The translations under genes were made by a program, and so were the position numbers. Positions 1-8,295 of a stretch of 64,000 nucleotides of DNA are shown one piece after another. Below the pieces are notes generated by a model that worked only from the letters and a program-made list of their open reading frames with translations, was not told where the DNA came from and made no database searches. This DNA is from Cyanobacteriota bacterium erpe_2018_sw_21hr_WHONDRS-SW48-000092_B_bin.40. Its GTDB lineage: Bacteria; Cyanobacteriota; Vampirovibrionia; Obscuribacterales; Obscuribacteraceae. Each line of letters begins with the position of its first letter. Position 1 is the stretch's first letter. The stretch lies in contig JAUPUU010000203.1 in the NCBI GenBank assembly GCA_030917395.1, positions 1-64,000 on the forward strand, given 5' to 3'.

Positions 1-1
1 C

Positions 2-217
2 GAGTTCGCCATGCACGACTACAACAAGGCCAGTCGCGATTTCGAAAACGCCGTCAAAGAACTCAAGAAGAGACCAGGCGACAAGCTATTCCATCAATCA
101 GTAGTGACTATGTACCAACAAACTGCCATATTGCAAAAACAATCAGACCGGCTTTTCGCCTCCATCGGATCGTCTCTACAAGCTGGTATCAGCAAATACT
201 TTCACGAATACAAATAG
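2..217 (+). CDS. C-terminal end of an unidentified helical protein (partial)
   Basis: The frame is open from the left edge of the window and stops with TAG at 215-217, so this is the last 71 residues of a gene that starts outside. An in-frame ATG lies at 11, but nothing marks it as the real start. The visible part is rich in Lys, Gln, Ser and Asp/Glu with hydrophobic residues at helical spacing, so it is probably alpha-helical. There is no signal or membrane segment. I do not recognise the family. The next gene converges on it, 25 bases away, with no obvious terminator between them. Confidence 0.55.
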   Translation, partial: EFAMHDYNKASRDFENAVKELKKRPGDKLFHQSVVTMYQQTAILQKQSDRLFASIGSSLQAGISKYFHEYK

Positions 218-242
218 CACCAACCGGTCAGCTAACAGTCGG

Positions 243-1043
243 CTAGATATGACTTGCTTCCATATCGCTCGAAAGTAAATCCATTTCAGACTGTGAAGGC
301 TTGAGCCCTTTGGGTAAAGCAAACTCAGTATCGGGAATAGGCCTGGCCTTAGCAAAATGCACTTCAGATAGAGTAACACTCTGCGTTGTGCGGCTTTCTC
401 GGCCTTGAATATAACCAGAGCGCACCATTTTAAATGGCAGACCATAGCTATAAACGGAATAGAGAACTGATTCGAGTACAGTATTTATTTCTGGCTCAAA
501 GTGAATCTCAGAACTGACAATTAAGTCATCGCGAAACTCTACGTTTTTTGGAGTTCGCTCATTGGAGATACGCTTACCAATGCGTACTAACATAGTAGCA
601 GGATGCCCCAAATATTCTGTTTTACCAACGGTTTTAGGAGAGGCAAAAATATATTGTTGCTTGGCGCGATAGATGCCAATGCGCTTGGCGCAATCTCTTA
701 GTGTATAGGTGCGATAGCGCCGACTCTTAAGAGAATAAAGAGTAATTTTATTGGTCTTGCGATTGATGATCATGCAGAGAAAAGAGCCGCTCATCTTGAT
801 CTGTTGATCAGTTATATACCAAACGCAACCGCCCACCTGATAGCCACGCTGACGCACAATCCAGCCACTACGGCTGCCGTTGGGATTATTTATCGGCGGC
901 AAAAAAGGATCAGGAGCACTGGCCAAGGCCGCCGTGCCCGGTGCCAAGGTAGAGACATTTAGGAAGTCTGAGACATTTAGGAAGGCTGAGGCCGTTAGCA
1001 AAGTCGCTAGAAAAAGAGCGCGAAACTTGAATGTGCTAGTCAT
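243..1043 (-). CDS. Exported protein of unknown function, LolA-like in outline
   Basis: This 266-residue protein begins MTSTFKFRALFLATLLTASA, a good Sec signal peptide. The start chosen (ATG at 1041-1043) overlaps the last 8 bases of the RND pump gene, as expected for translational coupling; a longer reading to 1154 would run deep inside that gene. The mature part is beta-rich. It has a YITDQQIKM segment near the front, and near the end ALPKGLKP follows a P-D-T-E-F stretch. That outline (a short surface strand followed later by I/A-P-x-G near the end) recalls LolA/outer-membrane-lipoprotein-sorting relatives, but similarity is weak and I claim no function. The gene at 54684 has the same layout. 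It is last in the hydrolase-MFP-RND operon, so a periplasmic role linked to export is plausible. Confidence 0.75.
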   Translation of the reverse strand: MTSTFKFRALFLATLLTASAFLNVSDFLNVSTLAPGTAALASAPDPFLPPINNPNGSRSGWIVRQRGYQVGGCVWYITDQQIKMSGSFLCMIINRKTNKITLYSLKSRRYRTYTLRDCAKRIGIYRAKQQYIFASPKTVGKTEYLGHPATMLVRIGKRISNERTPKNVEFRDDLIVSSEIHFEPEINTVLESVLYSVYSYGLPFKMVRSGYIQGRESRTTQSVTLSEVHFAKARPIPDTEFALPKGLKPSQSEMDLLSSDMEASHI

Positions 1044-4000
1044 TTTTAGATGCAACAAACTGACTCTCAATTTGAGCGCGCAAGTTATCGGCATTCTCGA
1101 CATTTGGAGCGCCAAAACGGGAAACCAGACGCTTAAGCCATTTTTGAAAATCATCTACGTAGGTGAAAACCACAGGAATCACTATCAATGTAAACACAGT
1201 CGAGGTGACAAGTCCACCAATCACCGATATGGCCATGGGCGCCCGAGCCTCAGAGCCAGCACCGATACCAAGAGCGATTGGCATCATACCCGCAATCATG
1301 GCAATTGTTGTCATCAGAATAGGCTGCATGCGAGTCTCGCCCGCCAACATTATGGCCTGGCGCTGATCAATGCCGTGTTTCATTGACATCAGGCCATACT
1401 CTACTAAAAGAATGGCATTTTTGGTGACCAGGCCCATCAGCATGGTGATACCAATAAGAGCATAAAGACCAATAGACTGATGGAAGAAAACAAGCCCAAG
1501 AAGAGCACCACAAAGAGAAAGGGGAAGAGAGACCATAATCGTCAGGGGATGAAGGAAGCCACCAAAGAGCACCACTAGTACGGCATAAATGAGCAGCACC
1601 GCTGAGCCTATGGCAGTGGCAAAGCCGCCAAAGATATCCCTCTGAATTTCAGCATCACCTAAAGGCAATTCGTTTATTGACTTAGGCATGGTCTTGAAGG
1701 CCGGCAAAGCATGAACACTCTTGATTGCTTCACCAAGGGTGGTGCTGCTGTCTAAGCCTGACTCTAAAGTAACCTGTCTTTGACGATCAAAGCGGTCGAT
1801 TTGAAAAGGTCCGCTGCCAAACTTCACCGAGGCCACACTGCTTAGCGGCACCAAACGGCCGCCATTGGCTGAAACTTTCATATCTTCAATGATACGCAGG
1901 TCATTGCGATACTGTGGGTCTAACTCCACTCTTATATTGACCTGGCGATCGTCAAGATTGAACTTGGCTAGATTGGCCTCACTATCGCCAAGAGTACCAA
2001 TCAAAGCTGTCCGCGCAATCGACTGCACTGAAACCCCTTGCCTGGCGGCCTTATCAAAGTCAGGGGTGACGAGAATTTCCGGACGCAATATGCCAGCAGA
2101 CGAGCTAACATCGTACAAGCCTTTGACCGAGCGCATCTGGTCTTTGATCTCTTCGGCCACACGATCCAATTGTGCCGCATCAGATGAAGTCAGAACCATA
2201 CGCATGGGCTTGCCGCCCATACCGCCAGAGCGAGAGAAGCTCAAACGAGCACCAGCAACACTATCGAGCTCGGCCCTAACTGATTCTTCAAACTGCTGCT
2301 GAGTTATTGAGCGCTCTGTACGGGGCTTCAATGAAATATAGATAGTAGCCTTAGTGACATCACCTTGATTGCCACCAGACGTGCGCTTAGCCGAAGTGGG
2401 AGTACCAATGAAAGCCACCACATTGACCGCTTCTTTGTGCTTAGCAATGATATCGGTGCATTTTTCCGAAACGGCCTTTGTATCTTCTAGGTCAGAGCCC
2501 GGTGGCATTTCCACATTGAGCAAAACTTCGCCCCGGTCAACGTTGGCCATCAATGACGTGGGCATTGATTTGAACAAAACAATAGAAGCAGCGAAGAGCA
2601 AACAAGCACAAATGACAGTAATAAGTCTGTGCTTCATGGCTAAACCAAGCACCGGCGCATAGACCTTCATAAACTTCTGATTGACGGCTTGCTCTTCTTC
2701 TTGCCCACCAACGCTACGCATGCCATAAGCGGCAATCATAGGCGTAATCATGCGGGCCACGAGGAGAGAAAAGAGCACAGCGACCGTAACTGTCAGACCA
2801 AACTGCTTAAAGAATTGCCCGGGAATTCCGCCCATACTCGCCACGGGCACAAAGACCACAACAATAGTCAAAGTAGTGGCAATCACAGCCAAGCCAATTT
2901 CTTCAGCGGCCTCGATAGAGGCTTGATAGGCTGGTTTACCCATGCGGATGTGTCGAACGATATTCTCAATTTCAACAATGGCATCATCCACCAAAATGCC
3001 TATTACTAAAGCCAAGCCAAGCAACGACATGCTGTTTAGAGTAAAGCCTGCCCACTGCATCACAGCAAAGGTAGGAATTACCGATAGAGGAATAGCAATG
3101 GCCGTGATTGCTGTGGCTCGCCAATCTTTTAAGAAAACCCAAACCACAAAAACGGCCAGCAGAGCGCCAAGAATCAATGATTCGAGAGAAGCATCATACG
3201 ACTCTTTGATATAGCGGCCATTGCTGCGCAGCTTAACAATCTTCAGTGAACCAGGAAGATTTTCTGCCAGCTCTTTAATTTTGGCATCGACGCCTTTCTC
3301 GACATCGACTAAATTTGAACCCGTGCTGCGCACCACTGAAAATGCCACCACCGGCTGATTATTCAAAAGAGCCATCTGCCGCACTTCGGAAGTGCTATCT
3401 TCAACTTTACCTAAAGTGTCTAAGCGGGCGCGCTTGCCACTGGGCAAGACAATATCGGTCTTTGCCAACTGCGGCACGGTCAGAGCACTACCAAGAAGGC
3501 GAATAGACTGTTCGCCCTCACCCACCTGACCGCGACCACCAGGCAAGTTGATATTTAGTTGCCGAATCTGGCTGCTGACCATATCAGCTGTTATGCCGAG
3601 AGCCTCAAGGCGAGTGGGGTCAAGGTTGACACGAATCTCCCGATCAACTCCCCCGGCTCTCTGAATCTGACCAACCCCAGGAATCGACAGTAAAGCACGA
3701 GCGACGTCATTATCGACCACCCAAGACAACTCGGCTGGGGGCAATACTTTCGAATCAATTGTATAAGTAACAAACGGTCCGCCGACAAAATCAAGGCGCT
3801 GAATAATCGGCTCTTCAATGCCCTGGGGCATATCCTGGCGAATCTTAGAAATAGCATCGCGCACATCATTGACGGCTCTATCAGTATTTGTGCCAAGATT
3901 GAATTCAATTGAAGTAGACGAAGCACCATCAGTAACACTAGAGGCAATATGCTTGATATTGCCAATTCCAGCAATGGCGTCTTCAATTTTTCTGGTTACC

Positions 4001-4191
4001 TGGGTCTCAAGTTCAGCTGGCGCAGCGCCAAGTTGGCTCACCGCCACAGTGACTACGGGCACATCGATATTAGGGCTTTCATCAATACCAAGCTTGATAA
4101 AAGAAGTAATACCCATCAAACTCAAAACTAGAAATAGCACCACTACCGGTACTGGATTTTTAATCGACCAGGTAGAGAGATTGAAGTTCAT
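1036..4191 (-). CDS. RND-family efflux pump permease (HAE1/AcrB type)
   Basis: This is an inner-membrane, proton-driven exporter of 1051 residues, the normal length for the AcrB/MdtB/MexB family. A first membrane helix (about residues 12-31) is followed by a large periplasmic loop beginning GIDESPNIDVP. Helices 2-6 span about 335-500 and helices 8-12 lie in the last 200 residues. The proton-relay motif VDDAIVEIENI sits at residues 401-411 and marks the drug-type (HAE1) rather than metal-type branch. It lies 6 bases downstream of its membrane fusion partner and overlaps the next gene by 8 bases, so the set is cotranscribed. No outer-membrane channel gene is nearby, so the pump must borrow one. 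The substrate cannot be read from sequence; drugs, lipids or signalling molecules are all possible. Confidence 0.95.
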   Translation of the reverse strand: MNFNLSTWSIKNPVPVVVLFLVLSLMGITSFIKLGIDESPNIDVPVVTVAVSQLGAAPAELETQVTRKIEDAIAGIGNIKHIASSVTDGASSTSIEFNLGTNTDRAVNDVRDAISKIRQDMPQGIEEPIIQRLDFVGGPFVTYTIDSKVLPPAELSWVVDNDVARALLSIPGVGQIQRAGGVDREIRVNLDPTRLEALGITADMVSSQIRQLNINLPGGRGQVGEGEQSIRLLGSALTVPQLAKTDIVLPSGKRARLDTLGKVEDSTSEVRQMALLNNQPVVAFSVVRSTGSNLVDVEKGVDAKIKELAENLPGSLKIVKLRSNGRYIKESYDASLESLILGALLAVFVVWVFLKDWRATAITAIAIPLSVIPTFAVMQWAGFTLNSMSLLGLALVIGILVDDAIVEIENIVRHIRMGKPAYQASIEAAEEIGLAVIATTLTIVVVFVPVASMGGIPGQFFKQFGLTVTVAVLFSLLVARMITPMIAAYGMRSVGGQEEEQAVNQKFMKVYAPVLGLAMKHRLITVICACLLFAASIVLFKSMPTSLMANVDRGEVLLNVEMPPGSDLEDTKAVSEKCTDIIAKHKEAVNVVAFIGTPTSAKRTSGGNQGDVTKATIYISLKPRTERSITQQQFEESVRAELDSVAGARLSFSRSGGMGGKPMRMVLTSSDAAQLDRVAEEIKDQMRSVKGLYDVSSSAGILRPEILVTPDFDKAARQGVSVQSIARTALIGTLGDSEANLAKFNLDDRQVNIRVELDPQYRNDLRIIEDMKVSANGGRLVPLSSVASVKFGSGPFQIDRFDRQRQVTLESGLDSSTTLGEAIKSVHALPAFKTMPKSINELPLGDAEIQRDIFGGFATAIGSAVLLIYAVLVVLFGGFLHPLTIMVSLPLSLCGALLGLVFFHQSIGLYALIGITMLMGLVTKNAILLVEYGLMSMKHGIDQRQAIMLAGETRMQPILMTTIAMIAGMMPIALGIGAGSEARAPMAISVIGGLVTSTVFTLIVIPVVFTYVDDFQKWLKRLVSRFGAPNVENADNLRAQIESQFVASKND

Positions 4192-4197
4192 GGCAGT

Positions 4198-5598
4198 CTA
4201 CTTAGCCTTAAGGACGTTAACAACGTCACCATCTTTGATAAAACCAGCGCCTTTAGCGACCACTTGATCGCCAGCCTTCAAGCCACTCAAGACCTCGATG
4301 TAATCACCGTCTCGTCCACCCACTTCGATAAAATGCATCTGCACTTTCTTGCCGCTGCTATCGAGGGTATAGGCAATAGCGCGGTTGTCTTTATAAACCA
4401 CAGAAGAAGAGCCTACTGAATTGACCTTGGTCTTGCCTAGACCAATTTCACCTTTGACGAAATTACCCGGCCGCAACTGAGTATTGAGAGGCAAATCAAT
4501 ACGCACCATCCCCAGACGAGTATCTTGATCAATCATCGGACTAATTTCACGTACATGGGCATCGATGTTACCAATACGCACAACCTGACCAGGCTTGACT
4601 AGACCAATATCAGCTTCAGGAAGATTAGCCCGAAGCTCAAGGCGACCGTCGCGAACCAGGTCAAACATTACTTTGCTAGTGCTAGAAATGTCGCCAATGT
4701 GCACGCTGCGCTTTAGCACAAGACCGTCACAAGGGGCCTCAATAGCAGTTTGAGCTAATTGTGAATTGAGCTCCGAGATATTGGCCGAAATCTCAGCCAA
4801 CTGCGACTTTGAAATTTCAATATCTTCGCGGCGGCCACCCGATACACCCATGGTCAAACGATCATTAGCTTGCTGCGCGGCAAACTTAATCGCCTTCACT
4901 TTTTGCTCGCAGTTATGTACTTCAGCTAGAAAAACTTTGGCCTGAGTATTGCGGTTATCAGCGTCTTCAGCGCTAACCGCCCCCTGGCTAACGAGCCAGG
5001 TATAACGCTTAGCATTCTCAGCAGCTTCTGAATAATTGGCTTGAGCTCTAGCTAAATTAGCTTCTTCTTGGGCAATATTGGCCTGGGCTTGATGATAGGC
5101 ATAACGAAGAGAAGTGAGGTCTTCGGCTCGATAGGGCTGTATGGCCTTCACTAATGAAGCTTCTGCACCAAGCAAATTAGCTTTTTTCTTGGCCAGCTGA
5201 GCCTCAATTATGCTGCTGTTCAGCTTGGCTAAAAGCTGACCGCGCTTAACATGGTCGCCATCGTCAACCAGAACCGACTGAACCTTAAGACCGTTAACTT
5301 CAGAGCCGACTTGAACTGGATCCCATGCCCAAACAGTTCCGCTTACCAGCAGTTTGCGCTCAAAATCGCGGGGCTCGACAGTTGTTAACTCGACAGTTAA
5401 TACCGCTTGACTGTTCGCTCTCTCAACTTTGGTAACTGCTTCGCGAGCGCCAGGATTCAAAGGCAACTTGTCTTTCAAGACATAGGCAGCCAAGCCAAGA
5501 ACCAATAAAGCCCCAACAATTAACTGCTTGCGGTTACTGCTTTTGGGCAAAGCGGGGCGCGGCTGAAGGGTAGTTTGGTTTTCGAGCTTGGTATCCAT
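4198..5598 (-). CDS. Membrane fusion protein (HlyD/AcrA type) for the RND pump
   Basis: This periplasmic adaptor of 466 residues links the RND permease to an outer-membrane channel. It is anchored by one helix near residues 26-43 (LIVGALLVLGLAAYVL). A first half-lipoyl segment with GTVWAWDPVQVGSEVNG follows, then a long Ala/Gln/Glu-rich coiled-coil hairpin at about 155-300. The second half-lipoyl segment is IEAPCDGLVLKRSVHIGD, followed by beta-barrel and membrane-proximal domains (GLKAGDQVVAKG near the end). The order is typical of the family, with a rather long hairpin. It lies 37 bases after the hydrolase gene and 6 bases before the permease, all on the same strand. Confidence 0.93.
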   Translation of the reverse strand: MDTKLENQTTLQPRPALPKSSNRKQLIVGALLVLGLAAYVLKDKLPLNPGAREAVTKVERANSQAVLTVELTTVEPRDFERKLLVSGTVWAWDPVQVGSEVNGLKVQSVLVDDGDHVKRGQLLAKLNSSIIEAQLAKKKANLLGAEASLVKAIQPYRAEDLTSLRYAYHQAQANIAQEEANLARAQANYSEAAENAKRYTWLVSQGAVSAEDADNRNTQAKVFLAEVHNCEQKVKAIKFAAQQANDRLTMGVSGGRREDIEISKSQLAEISANISELNSQLAQTAIEAPCDGLVLKRSVHIGDISSTSKVMFDLVRDGRLELRANLPEADIGLVKPGQVVRIGNIDAHVREISPMIDQDTRLGMVRIDLPLNTQLRPGNFVKGEIGLGKTKVNSVGSSSVVYKDNRAIAYTLDSSGKKVQMHFIEVGGRDGDYIEVLSGLKAGDQVVAKGAGFIKDGDVVNVLKAK

Positions 5599-5635
5599 AT
5601 TAAAAGAGCCTAAGTAGTCAAGAAATTATAGCAGC

Positions 5636-6790
5636 CTACAGCCTGTTCTTGACTTCTAAAACACCACCATCAGCCCGTTCGATTAAGTACGATGAAGTTT
5701 CGCCAGTAAGCAGACCTGCTATCAGTTTATATGGAATCAGGTGCCGCAGGCGCAGGTGGCTGATATCGTAGACCGCTAAACGGTCAGCTACACCGCTGGC
5801 TACACTGGCCTGACCCAACCGCAGATAGTTGTCGTGCACAGGCCTCGGGTCGTCAACAAAGTTATAACCAGCCCGACGAATAAACGATGAAAGCTTGAGA
5901 TTGATATCGTTTCTAGCACAAAGCAGCATTAACTTGCCAGAAAAATTCTTCAAGGCGGCTTCTGAAGTTTTAAAGGAACTGAAGTCAACATCAGGGCGAC
6001 TCAGTATCACAGCAGAAAAGACTTGGGTAGCTTCCGGCTCAGTCTTCAGCGCCTGCAAACAATAATTTTGCACAGCGTGAATCCCTAGACTGTGGGCCAC
6101 AATTACTATTTTGTCCCGACCAAGCTTAGCGACCAGGCGTTCAAGAAAGGCCGTAAAGTTCGTACGGCAACCAGGCAGTTTAGCCAGAGAACCAGCATAG
6201 TTATAACAAGGAGTGGCCCAATCGTAGGCCAATAATGGGCCATTCAAACCAGCAGCTTGCAAGGCTTCTTGAATATCGCTAGCCTGAATCAAATCTTCAG
6301 AGAAGCTTACACAACAGCCGTGAACAAAAAGAGTAAGGGGCCGGCCACTACTTTTGATGTCGGCAGCTAGGCGCTCAAACAACTGCTCTTCAGAATAAAG
6401 GGAGTCGCAATCGACAGCCCTGTCACCGTACGAAAGAGCTTTACTAGTTTTCCCCAACCAGTCAGAAGCCTTTATTCGCTTTCCTTTGAGCGCAAGCTTG
6501 CGTTCACAAACAAAATATAGGCCACCGTTCTTTTTAGCAACACTATTCTTAGAAACACTATCTTTAGAAACACTATCTTTAGAAACACTATTCATGGCGG
6601 AACCATCTTTTGAGATAGAAGACTGTGCGGCTAAGGCGACAAAGCCGGGGTCGACAACGGCAAGTAATATAGTTAAGGATAGGAAAAAGCATCGGAAGAT
6701 ATTGCATCGTTTCAGTATGGCAAAGCTGGCCCCGGGCGGAGGAGCAGCAGAAACACTTGCAAAACTGATTGATGGTTTAGGCGAAGACAT
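5636..6790 (-). CDS. Exported alpha/beta hydrolase (DUF900-like)
   Basis: This is a 384-residue protein with a hydrophobic segment at about residues 33-55 ending VALAAQ, which should act as a Sec signal or anchor behind an unusually long N-terminal tail. A Ser/Lys/Asp spacer made of five-residue repeats (SVSKD) follows. The hydrolase part has an oxyanion stretch LFVHGCC, a nucleophile elbow AHSLGIH (G/A-x-S-x-G) and a late HDN/SHL region that may hold the catalytic His. This pattern fits the DUF900 group of serine hydrolases; the substrate is unknown. It is first gene of the RND operon, 37 bases before the adaptor. No Shine-Dalgarno motif precedes the ATG; instead a tandem 18-bp repeat begins 9 bases upstream. 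The first ATG could be too early, but no later start has better support. Confidence 0.8.
   Translation of the reverse strand: MSSPKPSISFASVSAAPPPGASFAILKRCNIFRCFFLSLTILLAVVDPGFVALAAQSSISKDGSAMNSVSKDSVSKDSVSKNSVAKKNGGLYFVCERKLALKGKRIKASDWLGKTSKALSYGDRAVDCDSLYSEEQLFERLAADIKSSGRPLTLFVHGCCVSFSEDLIQASDIQEALQAAGLNGPLLAYDWATPCYNYAGSLAKLPGCRTNFTAFLERLVAKLGRDKIVIVAHSLGIHAVQNYCLQALKTEPEATQVFSAVILSRPDVDFSSFKTSEAALKNFSGKLMLLCARNDINLKLSSFIRRAGYNFVDDPRPVHDNYLRLGQASVASGVADRLAVYDISHLRLRHLIPYKLIAGLLTGETSSYLIERADGGVLEVKNRL
6538..6597. repeat. 15-bp in-frame tandem repeat inside the hydrolase gene
   Basis: Four adjoining 15-base units, two of them identical (aaacactatctttag on the plus strand), encode the SVSKD/SVSKN spacer just after the signal segment of the hydrolase. 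Length changes here would stay in frame and only lengthen or shorten the linker. Confidence 0.85.
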
Positions 6791-6799
6791 AGCTACATA

Positions 6800-6890
6800 C
6801 TAATGCAGAAGCGTATTCTAATGCACGAGCTTATTTTAATGCATAACCTAATTCTATTGCAGCGCCAAATTGCAATGCATAGACACAATT
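6800..6890. repeat. Five-copy degenerate 18-bp direct repeat upstream of the hydrolase-RND operon
   Basis: Units begin at 6800, 6818, 6836, 6854 and 6872; the last is 19 bases. On the plus strand they share the pattern CTAATGCANNNNCNNATT: the TGCA core is present in all five, the C at position 13 in all five, and each ends in ATT. The array fills most of the 117 bases between the end of preA (6908) and the start codon of the hydrolase (6790). It therefore lies in the likely promoter or 5' leader of the efflux operon. Period-18 spacing is not exactly two helical turns. The sequence fits either serial protein-binding sites or a non-functional tandem array. Confidence 0.85.
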
Positions 6891-6907
6891 AAATAGAGCG
6901 ACGCTCC

Positions 6908-8245
6908 CTAGTGAATGTGAATATTGGCAGTCTTGCGATAGGCTTCCATCTTGTCCCACTCAAGTACTTCAGGTTTGGCCTTGACCAGTTCATTCCAGGT
7001 GGTATGAGGTCTACCAGTGTCGATTTCAACCATGGTGATGCAGTCATCCACGGGGCAAACCCGTGAACAGAGATCACAGCCTACACAATCTTCTTCCCTA
7101 ACAACTGGCCACAAACGCTCTTTAGCTTCGTCAGTAATTTTCAACTCTTTCAAGTCAATACATTGGTGTGCCGCATCATTACAGGCAATGTAGCAGAGGT
7201 TGCATTGAATACATTTATCATGATTGATGCGCGCCACTGACTGGAAGCCAAGATCGAAGTCTCCGAAGCTTGAAACTCGCGGCAGCGACTTGCCAATAAA
7301 GTCATTACAAGTCTCAAAACCTTTATCTTCCATCCAATTAGACATACCTTCAATCATGTCTTCGACGATGCGGAAGCCCCAGTGCATAACGGCAGTACAA
7401 ACTTGAACCGAGGTGGCACCAAGCAGCATAAATTCAACAGCATCGCGCCAGGTCTCAACACCACCCATACCAGAAATAGGTAACCGTGACTTGAGAATTT
7501 CAGGATCGCCAGCTACCGCGCTCAACAAATGCAAAGCAATCGGCTTCACCGCCGGGCCAGCATAGCCACCATGGCCACCTTTACCGCCAACGTTTGGCTG
7601 TAATTCAAAAGTATCAAGATCAACTCCCATGACGCTATTGATAGTGTTAATCAGGGAAAGAGCAGAAGCACCGCCCTTCAAAGCCGCTCTAGCAGGCAAT
7701 ACGATATCAGTGACGTTCGGTGTTAACTTCACAATCACCGGCTTGGTGGCAACAGCCATAACCCATTCTGTAACCATCTCTGTATATTCTGGAACCTGGC
7801 CCATGGCAGACCCCATGCCGCGCTCAGACATACCGTGGGGGCAACCAAAGTTCAGCTCAAAGCCATCGATGCCAGTCTCTTCAGTGCGCTTGATGATTTC
7901 TTGCCAGGCTTCTTTTTTTGATTCAACCATAATTGAAGCAATCACAGCATGGTGAGGAAAATTGCGTTTGACCTCGGCCATCTCACGAAGATTGAGTTCT
8001 ATAGGTCGATCGCTGATAAGCTCAACGTTATTGAGACCAATAATTTTGCTGCCTTTATAGTCGATGGTGCCATAACGGTTGCACACATTCAGCACTGGTG
8101 CACCGATTGTCTTCCATACAGCACCACCCCAACCTTGCTCAAATGCCTTCTGAATCTGATAAGCAGAATTGGCTGGTGGAGCGGAAGCTAGCCAGAAAGG
8201 ATTTGGTGACTTGATACCGCAAAAATCAATCGATAAATCTGGCAT
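6908..8245 (-). CDS. preA: NAD-dependent dihydropyrimidine dehydrogenase, subunit PreA
   Basis: This FMN and iron-sulfur subunit reduces uracil or thymine to the dihydropyrimidine, the first step of reductive pyrimidine breakdown in the cytoplasm. It has 445 residues, slightly longer than the E. coli protein (about 410). An FMN TIM-barrel fills about residues 1-320, with FGCPHGMSERGMG at 133-145 and NTINS further on. Two 4Fe-4S motifs, CIQCNLCYIAC and CVGCDLCSRVC, lie near the C-terminus. The mammalian enzyme has its active-site Cys in an LACGQ stretch; here the matching residue is Met148 (SAMGQ). It lies 50 bases downstream of preT, so the two subunits are coexpressed. Confidence 0.93.
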   Translation of the reverse strand: MPDLSIDFCGIKSPNPFWLASAPPANSAYQIQKAFEQGWGGAVWKTIGAPVLNVCNRYGTIDYKGSKIIGLNNVELISDRPIELNLREMAEVKRNFPHHAVIASIMVESKKEAWQEIIKRTEETGIDGFELNFGCPHGMSERGMGSAMGQVPEYTEMVTEWVMAVATKPVIVKLTPNVTDIVLPARAALKGGASALSLINTINSVMGVDLDTFELQPNVGGKGGHGGYAGPAVKPIALHLLSAVAGDPEILKSRLPISGMGGVETWRDAVEFMLLGATSVQVCTAVMHWGFRIVEDMIEGMSNWMEDKGFETCNDFIGKSLPRVSSFGDFDLGFQSVARINHDKCIQCNLCYIACNDAAHQCIDLKELKITDEAKERLWPVVREEDCVGCDLCSRVCPVDDCITMVEIDTGRPHTTWNELVKAKPEVLEWDKMEAYRKTANIHIH

Positions 8246-8295
8246 TTAATTTCTTCCTAAAATTTTAGACAGAGGGAGAGACAAGAAACAAGTTT

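Noticed and set aside
1044-1154. 37-codon N-terminal extension of the small exported protein
   Set aside because: It lies within the RND coding region and would hide the signal peptide; ATG at 1043 gives a perfect one.
6538-6890. Could the 15-bp and 18-bp repeats be a CRISPR array?
   Set aside because: Units adjoin without spacers and are too short and degenerate, and no cas gene is present.
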